Source: a virus
DNA: 64,000 nucleotides
Reading direction: 5' to 3' (one strand)
IMG/VR virus record: IMGVR_UViG_3300032050_000028
Coordinates: 1-64,000 of that record
The translations under genes were made by a program, and so were the position numbers. The notes beneath the pieces were generated by a model. That model ran no database searches, was not told the origin of the DNA, and worked only from the letters and a program-made list of their open reading frames with translations. Positions 33,253 through 39,492 of the stretch are shown here, piece by piece (position 1 is the stretch's first letter; each line of letters starts with the position of its first letter).

Positions 33253-33774
33253 ATGTATAATACTTTATACTCATTCGACTTTGATGAAACATTAATACAT
33301 ACTATGTTACCTGAACCGGGGAAGCAAATATGGCAAGAAAAAACTGGCAGTGTCTGGCCTCATAGAGGATGGTGGTCTAAAGTAGAAACTTTAGATATTT
33401 CTATTTTTGATACACCAAAAAACGAATGGGTTTATAAAAAATATGTAGATGCAAAAAATGATCCAAGTGGTTACTTAATATTAGCAACCGGTAGATTGGA
33501 TACGGTTACGGGAATGAGAGACGCTGTTTCTAAAATATTAGAATACTACAATTTTCAATTTGATGAATTATATCTTAATTGGGGAGGTGATACTTTTAAA
33601 TTTAAAACTACTCTTTTTGAAAAAATGATATCAAAAACAGGTTGTCGTCATTTTGTTATGTATGATGATAGATTGGAACATCTACCTCATTTTGAAGAAT
33701 GGGCTAAAACACAGATGTGTGTGGTTACAATAGTAGATGTTGTAAATAAAACAGCTAAAACTTTTAACTCATAA
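33253..33774 (+). CDS. HAD-superfamily phosphatase-like protein (SAK-type HAD)
   Basis: A 173-residue protein with HAD motif I FDFDET (8-13), the insert WPHRGWWSKVETLD (~35-48) that recalls HAD domains of Swiss-Army-Knife RNA-repair proteins, motif II LATGR (~77-81), a Lys-containing segment KFKTTLFEK, and motif IV-like YDDRLEHLPHF (~137-147). The catalytic Asp pair is intact. It is probably a 3'-phosphatase or nucleotidase; RNA end healing after host tRNA cleavage is one possible role. It is 15 bases upstream of clpS and probably cotranscribed with it. Confidence 0.7.
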   Translation: MYNTLYSFDFDETLIHTMLPEPGKQIWQEKTGSVWPHRGWWSKVETLDISIFDTPKNEWVYKKYVDAKNDPSGYLILATGRLDTVTGMRDAVSKILEYYNFQFDELYLNWGGDTFKFKTTLFEKMISKTGCRHFVMYDDRLEHLPHFEEWAKTQMCVVTIVDVVNKTAKTFNS

Positions 33775-33789
33775 AATAATATTACTTAT

Positions 33790-34074
33790 ATGGCAACAAT
33801 TACAAAAAAGAAAACACAAAGTAAAGTAAAAGAATTACTTTCTAAACCTTATCGATTAGACCTTCATAATGATGATCATAATACGTTTGATCATGTAATC
33901 AATTGTCTTATGAAATACTGTGGTCACGAATTTGAGCAAGCAAATCAATGTGCTCATATTGTCCATTTTAAAGGAAAATGTGATGTAAAATACGGAGATT
34001 TTGATACAATTTCTTCTATGAAAGAAAAATTACAAAATTCTGGATTGTCTGTAACAATGGAAGAAAATGGTTAA
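33790..34074 (+). CDS. clpS: ClpS, ATP-dependent protease adaptor
   Basis: A 94-residue ClpS. It has LDLHNDDHNTFDHVINCLMKYC (23-44) with the N-D-D motif that contacts N-degron substrates, a helix QANQCAHIVHFKGKCDVKYGDF (50-71) containing the conserved His59 of the binding pocket, and a C-terminal strand. It most resembles Bacteroidetes ClpS (N-T-F-D-H-V-I and H-x-K-G-K-C). ClpS hands N-terminal-degron proteins to ClpAP/ClpCP. A phage copy could redirect host proteolysis. Its stop overlaps the convergent terminase gene by four bases. Confidence 0.9.
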   Translation: MATITKKKTQSKVKELLSKPYRLDLHNDDHNTFDHVINCLMKYCGHEFEQANQCAHIVHFKGKCDVKYGDFDTISSMKEKLQNSGLSVTMEENG

Positions 34075-36212
34075 TTTTTACCAAACCAGTTAATTCCTGA
34101 GTTTTTGTTCATATTTCTTTGATTTTGATTTTGTCTTCTAATTCTCAATACTTGTCCGTAATCAACACCCTCAACATAGTCAAGTCTATTCATACATTCT
34201 TTAATATATGATAGCATTTCTTTATCTAATTGTTTGTTAGAATATTCTTCAACCATTTCCTTAAACTCATTTTTTTGAAAAACTGTAGTAGCATTTACTA
34301 TAGTCATTACTGTATCATCATGTCCAACGTCTGCTGCGTATCTCACGTTACCAGCTGTTGTTATGTGTTTAACAAATGTTGTAATTTCTCTTATAGTATC
34401 CTCGTTATTGATAGCAAATGATTTAGCATACATTAAATCTTGGTAATCTTTCACCAAAAGATTCTTATTTTCACCAACTTTGAGTCCAATTTTTTCTTCT
34501 GTCGAATCCGCTCTATGTTTATATCTTACAAAGATAGATGATCCGTAGTTATTATTTCCATCAAAAACGTGAGGCATTTCAGCTAAAAGGGTGTTTCCAT
34601 AGTTATTTAATTCAAGAACTATTTTTACATTTTCAGGATTTAGATATTCAAATGCCAAAATGTATAAGAACTCGGATAATTGTTTTACTGATACTAGATT
34701 GCTTCTGAAAATTCCTACTTGTTCAAGTCTAAAGAAATCAACTATGGATTTATAAGAATCTTTTTGAGATTCTATTGTTTCTTTAGTCTTTTCGCTTATT
34801 TTAAAAATATTTATCACTGAGTAGTCTTGACCTAAACCTTCGGATATATCCACTGATATAACTATTTTATATTCTTTTCTTCTTACTGGTAAGAATATAT
34901 TATCATCATCTACCCATTTCAAATCTCTATAACTAAATTTTATTTTTTTATCAAATTCGTAAATTTCTTCAAATTCATAGTTCTTTTTGTTTCTAAGTAG
35001 CTCATCTATTATTCCTTCATTTAATAGTGATTTTGAAGCATTTATAAACCTTAGACCGTATTCTTGATTAAATGCGTCTTCTCCTCCAATGTCTTTTATT
35101 GCTTCTTCTTTCCAAGTGGTCACTTCCGCTAAAAATCTAATAGGAACTTCAAATCCTTTGTTATCTATAAATGTCATTGATTTGACATCTTCATCAGAGC
35201 AATTTTCATTATTATAGATATGAATTACATCTTTTTGTAAGTCAGAGTTATATCCTATTTCAATTTTTGTTTTATTTTCCCATCTTTCTCTGCAAATTTC
35301 AAAAATCTCCTCTTTTGTTAATCCATGTTCATATAGCTTATGTGAGTTTAGTCTTAAATATGTTACAAATCTACCAGGTACTTGATACCAATAGACTCTC
35401 ATTGCTTTATAGTTATTCCTTAATGGATCTCCCTCTGGTCTTTCAGCGTCTGTTAAAAGTTTATGAAATAGATTCATACCATTAGGAGTGGAAGTAATTA
35501 TAATTTTTGAGTTTTGTACAGCAGCTGTAGTTGGGAAAGCAGCGGTATAATATGGTTCGATGATATTCGAAGGAATATGAGCAAACTCATCTAAATAAAG
35601 AACGTCAATGGTGAAACCGATTGCTGGAGTTTTTGTTCTAGCTGATGTTTTTATTCTACATCCATTCTCAAATGTTAGTGACTTTTGATTCCAAGTTTTT
35701 ATACCTGGTTTTAAGAAGAATGGAAGCAATGTATAAATTGATTTTATTTTATCGACGATTTCTACAGCTGTATCTCCTTTGTTTGCAACAATCATTATGT
35801 TTTTATCATTATCAAAAAGAATTTTATGTAACATAAAAATTGAAGAAGAGACTGTTTTTCCTACTTGTCGAGAGGCCATAAGTATATTAAATCTACTATT
35901 TACAAAGTTATCTAATATATCTTTCTGATAATCTCTTAGGAAAATATTTCCAATTGAACCATCTTCTCTTTTAACTTTACAATATTTTTCAACAAAGTAA
36001 TGAACATCTATTGCACATCTTACATACTCTTGTTGTTCATCGGGAGTCATTCTGAAAGTTACTCCCGATCTTCTTAGACCTACTTCACTTTTTAGCCATG
36101 GATTTTGATATCGTTTTAAAACAACACCGTCATTTATCTTATCAGTTGATTCATCTACCAATTTGGTAGTAAATATCATCTGTTTTTCTTTTTCTTCTCT
36201 AATATTAGTCAT
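34071..36212 (-). CDS. gp17: Terminase large subunit, T4 gp17-like
   Basis: A 713-residue DNA-packaging motor. ATPase half: LRDYQKDILD adenine-binding region (92-101), Walker A ASRQVGKTVSSS (113-124), Walker B VLYLDEFAHI (204-213), and the coupling motif TSTPNG (240-245). Nuclease half: IVISVDISEGLGQDYS with the first catalytic Asp, a central acidic strand IVLELNNYG, and YAADVGHDDTVM with the last Asp pair. All motifs are intact; it is longer than T4 gp17 (610) through insertions between ~300 and 400. It is divergent from the gp16-like gene, sharing a 44-base promoter region with TATATATA. Confidence 0.95.
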   Translation of the reverse strand: MTNIREEKEKQMIFTTKLVDESTDKINDGVVLKRYQNPWLKSEVGLRRSGVTFRMTPDEQQEYVRCAIDVHYFVEKYCKVKREDGSIGNIFLRDYQKDILDNFVNSRFNILMASRQVGKTVSSSIFMLHKILFDNDKNIMIVANKGDTAVEIVDKIKSIYTLLPFFLKPGIKTWNQKSLTFENGCRIKTSARTKTPAIGFTIDVLYLDEFAHIPSNIIEPYYTAAFPTTAAVQNSKIIITSTPNGMNLFHKLLTDAERPEGDPLRNNYKAMRVYWYQVPGRFVTYLRLNSHKLYEHGLTKEEIFEICRERWENKTKIEIGYNSDLQKDVIHIYNNENCSDEDVKSMTFIDNKGFEVPIRFLAEVTTWKEEAIKDIGGEDAFNQEYGLRFINASKSLLNEGIIDELLRNKKNYEFEEIYEFDKKIKFSYRDLKWVDDDNIFLPVRRKEYKIVISVDISEGLGQDYSVINIFKISEKTKETIESQKDSYKSIVDFFRLEQVGIFRSNLVSVKQLSEFLYILAFEYLNPENVKIVLELNNYGNTLLAEMPHVFDGNNNYGSSIFVRYKHRADSTEEKIGLKVGENKNLLVKDYQDLMYAKSFAINNEDTIREITTFVKHITTAGNVRYAADVGHDDTVMTIVNATTVFQKNEFKEMVEEYSNKQLDKEMLSYIKECMNRLDYVEGVDYGQVLRIRRQNQNQRNMNKNSGINWFGKN

Positions 36213-36230
36213 ACGGAAAGACCGTTTTAT

Positions 36231-36239
36231 TATATATAT
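36231..36239. promoter_or_regulatory. TATATATAT box in the terminase divergent promoter region
   Basis: A nearly symmetric TATATATAT block lies 17 bases upstream of the gp16-like ATG at 36257 and 18 bases upstream of the gp17 ATG at 36212, so one element could serve both directions. Confidence 0.4.
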
Positions 36240-36256
36240 CGTAAAAAACCGCTTCT

Positions 36257-36886
36257 ATGTCGAAATCAGAAAACGAAAGAAATAGATTGAAAGATGAATT
36301 TGAACAGATTCAGTCAGAGGGTGGTGATTTTGATATATCAAAACACTTAGCTAAGCCAGAAGATTTACCTGATTTAGGTGAAATTGAAATATATGACTAT
36401 GATTCAGACTTAACAGTTTCATCACAACAATCTATGGATGTATTAGAGTCTTTAGTTGATCTTTATTTAAGTGATATTCCTCAATTAAAAGAACACCCTT
36501 ACATCAAAAACAAAATGAAAGAGGATGCTATGGTTTATGCTGAAGGTCTTTTTCTACAAAAAATGACTAGAAAAAACTTCCTTTCTCAATTAAGACAAGT
36601 TGATAATGGTGATAATTCTGCTAGAATGCATGAAGTAGTTAATCAGACTATTGGTCAAATAAGAGAGAACTCTAAATTTTTAATGGGTCAAAGAACTGAT
36701 TTTGAAAAGTTTTGGAAAACATTGAGAAAGGATATGGGATTCAATGAAATTGAAAATCCAGATATAAAAAACAACGAAGAGTTGTCTGAGAGTACAAATA
36801 CTGATGGTGAGATTATGGATAATAGAAAACTAAATGAACTTATTAAGACCGCGATGTTAAATAAAGATTCTGGTAAAAAAGACTAA
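36257..36886 (+). CDS. gp16: Terminase small subunit, T4 gp16-like (probable)
   Basis: A 209-residue, largely helical protein. The segment KPEDLPDLGEIEIYDYDSDLTV (~34-55) parallels the (S-D)-L-P-G-I-D-G-E-E-I-K-V-Y-E start of T4 gp16. The central helices (MKEDAMVYAEGLFLQKMTRKN, RMHEVVNQTIGQIRENSKFLM) fit the oligomerising core, which recognises DNA and stimulates gp17. Location directly opposite gp17 supports the call. The 3' end overlaps a convergent gene by 44 bases. The N-terminus is basic and could bind DNA. Confidence 0.6.
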   Translation: MSKSENERNRLKDEFEQIQSEGGDFDISKHLAKPEDLPDLGEIEIYDYDSDLTVSSQQSMDVLESLVDLYLSDIPQLKEHPYIKNKMKEDAMVYAEGLFLQKMTRKNFLSQLRQVDNGDNSARMHEVVNQTIGQIRENSKFLMGQRTDFEKFWKTLRKDMGFNEIENPDIKNNEELSESTNTDGEIMDNRKLNELIKTAMLNKDSGKKD

Positions 36887-37715
36887 AACTTTCAAAAGTC
36901 TTAAAAATTTTATCTAATTCAATTTTTATTTCCTTTTTTACAAATATATTTACTTTATTGAATGTAACAAGATTTGTCTCAACTACTGGATAAGATTTTA
37001 GAATTTCTTTGATATTACTTTGAACATTTTTTTCTGAATTACCATAAAGAAATTTTAATAAAGTATTTGAGTTATTGATTAAATCAATTGACTCAATTTC
37101 GTCATCATAAAATATTATTTTATCGTATTTGGTAATTTCTTCTTCTGTAAATTTATCGATATCTGTTTTCAATCCAACGATGTGTTGTAATATAAGCCTA
37201 CATTTTTTATGAGATATATCGTCCTGATCTCTATTATAAAAAGTCTCTGAAATAAAATAATAGTCTTTTATTTGTATTCCGATATTTCTCATATCTTCCT
37301 CTAATTTGTCAATTAGTGACTCATAGTTTCTTTTGTTGTTTTTAGAGCAGATTATATAAATATCATCTTGTGAGTTTCTTAAATGAATAAAGTGTTCATT
37401 CCAGATTTTAAAGTTAATGTTACTGATTAATTCTGGATTCATAAATTCTTGCATTGAAAAGTGAAGGTTATTTATATTAACTTTTAGATTTTTACATCTA
37501 ATTTTTAATTTATTCATAGTTTGTTCGTCTATCCAATAACTTTGACCATTTATTTTTATTTGTTGTTCGTGTTTTTTGAATATTCCTTTCTTAATCAAAT
37601 TAAAATCTGACTGAGAAACTTTAAGTATTGGTTTATTAGGCTCGGATTTCGAAACAATCCAAACCTCAGCATGTGATTGAATAACTGAATTGATATCAAA
37701 AAAATGAGCTGTCAT
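36843..37715 (-). CDS. Unknown protein with HAD-like C-terminal half (weak)
   Basis: A 290-residue protein. Residues 1-~85 form a small domain (NSVIQSHAEVWIVSKSEPNKPILKVSQ ... INGQSYWIDEQTMNKL). Residues ~110-235 contain DDIYIICSKNNKRNYESLIDKLEE, a VGLKTDIDKFTEEEITKYDKIIFYDDEIESI segment reminiscent of HAD-type motifs seen in other phage proteins, and no clear catalytic first Asp pair. I do not assign activity. It overlaps the gp16-like gene convergently and the zinc-ribbon gene by four bases. Confidence 0.65.
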   Translation of the reverse strand: MTAHFFDINSVIQSHAEVWIVSKSEPNKPILKVSQSDFNLIKKGIFKKHEQQIKINGQSYWIDEQTMNKLKIRCKNLKVNINNLHFSMQEFMNPELISNINFKIWNEHFIHLRNSQDDIYIICSKNNKRNYESLIDKLEEDMRNIGIQIKDYYFISETFYNRDQDDISHKKCRLILQHIVGLKTDIDKFTEEEITKYDKIIFYDDEIESIDLINNSNTLLKFLYGNSEKNVQSNIKEILKSYPVVETNLVTFNKVNIFVKKEIKIELDKIFKTFESFSLFYQNLYLTSRS

Positions 37716-37969
37716 TGTCTATATTGAGTAATTTTATATTTATATGAATAAATTGAAGATCCTGGATAAAAACATTCGTCTTCTCTTTCTTCATAAGTTT
37801 TGTCGTTCCATTCAACACCACCACTTAAATCATTTGAAAAGCTATTACATTTATGACAAGTTTTTGGATGTTCTAAGGTACCGTCTTCTTTTTTTATAAA
37901 ATGAGTTTCATTGTATCTAAACAATCCTTTACACCAGGGATTCTTACAAATTTTTTCAAATTCTTCCAT
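37712..37969 (-). CDS. Small zinc-ribbon-like protein
   Basis: An 85-residue protein with two Cys pairs, C-K-N-P-W-C (8-13) and H-P-K-T-C-H-K-C (34-41), plausible as a zinc ribbon, and an acidic and Tyr-rich remainder. A TTTTATATATAG box ends three bases upstream of the ATG, and a terminator of the previous gene lies just beyond. Likely nucleic-acid or protein binding; no family is recognised. Confidence 0.6.
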   Translation of the reverse strand: MEEFEKICKNPWCKGLFRYNETHFIKKEDGTLEHPKTCHKCNSFSNDLSGGVEWNDKTYEEREDECFYPGSSIYSYKYKITQYRQ

Positions 37970-37972
37970 AGA

Positions 37973-37984
37973 CTATATATAAAA
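37973..37984 (-). promoter_or_regulatory. Putative late promoter motif (TTTTATATATAG)
   Basis: Minus-strand box three bases upstream of the start codon at 37969. Confidence 0.45.
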
Positions 37985-37987
37985 AAC

Positions 37988-38012
37988 AAAACCCATCAAA
38001 TTGATGGGTTTT
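37988..38012 (-). terminator. Terminator after the 163-residue protein gene
   Basis: Perfect stem AAAACCCATCAA/TTGATGGGTTTT; on the minus strand it leads into a T-rich tract. Confidence 0.85.
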
Positions 38013-38017
38013 AAAAG

Positions 38018-38509
38018 TTAGTTGATAAATCCTTTACTTAATGCAAAATCGTATAGAATGGCTAAGTTCAAATATTTTAAAAAATGTTTTCTAATATCAC
38101 CTAAATTTTTTGACCTTTTTACAATATTTATAATCAATATTCCAAATTCTTCCTGAAAATCTAAATGACACTTTGACCAATTAATGATGTAATTTTCACA
38201 AGACGACCATTCATTTTTACCACCAGTAAGCCAGAATAAACATTTTTCTGGTGTAATAGATTCTGACTTTGTTTTAATTTCCAAATTCCAAATTTCATCT
38301 TTAGAATCATAAAGTCTCATCATTAAAGTTACTGCTTCTGCTAAGTCTGATGTAACTTCTCTTCCAATTTCAAAATACCACTCTCCGTCTATTTTATTTA
38401 TTTTTGTTTTTTCATCTTTAAAAATAGATTCAGATATTTCTGAATCAATTAAAAGTTTTCTCTTTTTCATAGTAGTGTGATTATTTTTTATTTTAATCCG
38501 CTTTTCCAA
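38018..38509 (-). CDS. Unknown protein
   Basis: A 163-residue protein with a basic N-terminus (MEKRIKIKNNHTTMKKRKLLI) and a hydrophobic helical C-terminal half (EEFGILIINIVKRSKN, YLNLAILYDFALSKG). An internal ATG (residue 14) is an alternative start just outside the overlap. It contains EIADAV-like SEISESIFKDEK and ITSDLAEAVTLMMRLYDSK segments that echo the neighbouring 93-residue protein (IDSEISESI versus IDSEIADAV), suggesting the two share a short motif. Overlap with the upstream gene is 22 bases. Confidence 0.6.
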   Translation of the reverse strand: MEKRIKIKNNHTTMKKRKLLIDSEISESIFKDEKTKINKIDGEWYFEIGREVTSDLAEAVTLMMRLYDSKDEIWNLEIKTKSESITPEKCLFWLTGGKNEWSSCENYIINWSKCHLDFQEEFGILIINIVKRSKNLGDIRKHFLKYLNLAILYDFALSKGFIN

Positions 38510-38769
38510 TTGCCTTTAAATAAACCGCTTTCCCATATTCCGTTTTCCCAGTTACCGTAAAATTCACCATTTTTGAATATTCCATAGTGCCAGTCTCCAG
38601 TCATAAATATACCATCATGCCATATAAGTGTATTATTTTTTATCTCAATGACAGCATCTGCAATCTCTGAGTCAATTAACCAATAAAATTCATTTGATTT
38701 AAGTGTATTGATTATGTCACGTTTGTTAGTATAAATTCTATCATTATACTTAAGTTCTAAAATTTCCAT
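38488..38769 (-). CDS. Small protein with W-x-x-G-I-F repeats
   Basis: A 93-residue protein. Its C-terminal half is built of short repeats, H-D-G-I-F, W-H-Y-G-I-F-K-N-G-E-F, W-E-N-G-I-W-E-S-G-L-F, W-K-S-G, resembling MORN-like or beta-hairpin repeat sheets. The N-terminal half is alpha/beta with IDSEIADAVIEIKNN. It probably forms a repetitive beta structure for binding. It starts downstream of a TTCTAATATATAAC box. Function is unknown. Confidence 0.65.
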   Translation of the reverse strand: MEILELKYNDRIYTNKRDIINTLKSNEFYWLIDSEIADAVIEIKNNTLIWHDGIFMTGDWHYGIFKNGEFYGNWENGIWESGLFKGNWKSGLK

Positions 38770-38887
38770 CTTTAAAAAAGTTCAATTTACATGGTTATAT
38801 ATTAGAACTTTTTTTCATTAATATTTGAAAAGGCGGATTTTTTAAAAAATTTAATAAAATTTCAAAAAAAATAATTTTAAAAAAATA

Positions 38888-38910
38888 AAACCGACAAATT
38901 TTGTCGGTTT
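38888..38910 (-). terminator. Terminator between minus-strand units
   Basis: Stem AAACCGACAAA/TTTGTCGGTTT in a short AT loop, directly after the stop of the 147-residue protein gene when read on the minus strand. Confidence 0.8.
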
Positions 38911-38916
38911 TTTACA

Positions 38917-39360
38917 TTATTTCTGAGACTCTTTGTCCAAAAACTCTTTTTCAGATTTTGTCAAAGAATTAATTCCAAAATTGAATATTTTTTCTAAAAT
39001 AGCATCTACCTCAAGTTTTACAGAAATCGTTGATTCGGATTTAGTGTTTTGAACTTTGACAACTGAGTTTTTACTATCAAAATTAGTTCCTGACATTTTG
39101 ATAAGATTTTCTTTTTCTTTTTTTGAAAGATAAGAATATTCTGTTGTGAGTATAAGACCTTTGTAAGAATATAGGTAATTAGATGTTTCTTTAATTATTT
39201 CACCGATGAATAAGTTTTTTTCTTTATCGAAAAAAACTTTCTTAACACCTTCTTTTTTTGAAGATTGAAGAGACCCATCTACTATACCGATAATGTCTGA
39301 TATTTTTGACAATTGTGACTGATTGTATTTAGTTAAATCAACGCAGATGATGTTTTTCAT
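38917..39360 (-). CDS. Unknown protein with DUF6576-like C-terminal motif
   Basis: A 147-residue protein. Its N-terminal ~90 residues are alpha/beta (NIICVDLTKYNQSQLSKISDIIG, KNLFIGEIIKETSNYLYSYKGLIL). The C-terminus VDAILEKIFNFGINSLTKSEKEFLD is a clear copy of the short helical motif (I-L-x-K-I-x-x-x-G-I-x-S-L-T-x-x-E-x-x-F-L) frequent at the ends of Bacteroidetes proteins. The portal-proximal 10413-10847 product ends similarly. Role unknown. Confidence 0.7.
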   Translation of the reverse strand: MKNIICVDLTKYNQSQLSKISDIIGIVDGSLQSSKKEGVKKVFFDKEKNLFIGEIIKETSNYLYSYKGLILTTEYSYLSKKEKENLIKMSGTNFDSKNSVVKVQNTKSESTISVKLEVDAILEKIFNFGINSLTKSEKEFLDKESQK

Positions 39361-39459
39361 TTTTTTGTTTTTTGTAGTGATTATTTATACAAATATAATA
39401 AAAAAATTAGAAGTGACAAATTTATTTATTAAATAAAGTAAAAATTGAGCAATTTAATC

Positions 39460-39470
39460 TTAATATATAG
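39460..39470 (+). promoter_or_regulatory. Putative late promoter motif (TTAATATATAG)
   Basis: Perfect consensus 22 bases upstream of the ATG at 39493. It overlaps the reading frame opened by an earlier ATG at 39445, which argues for the later start. Confidence 0.55.
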
Positions 39471-39492
39471 AAAAAATATATTTTACTTTAAC

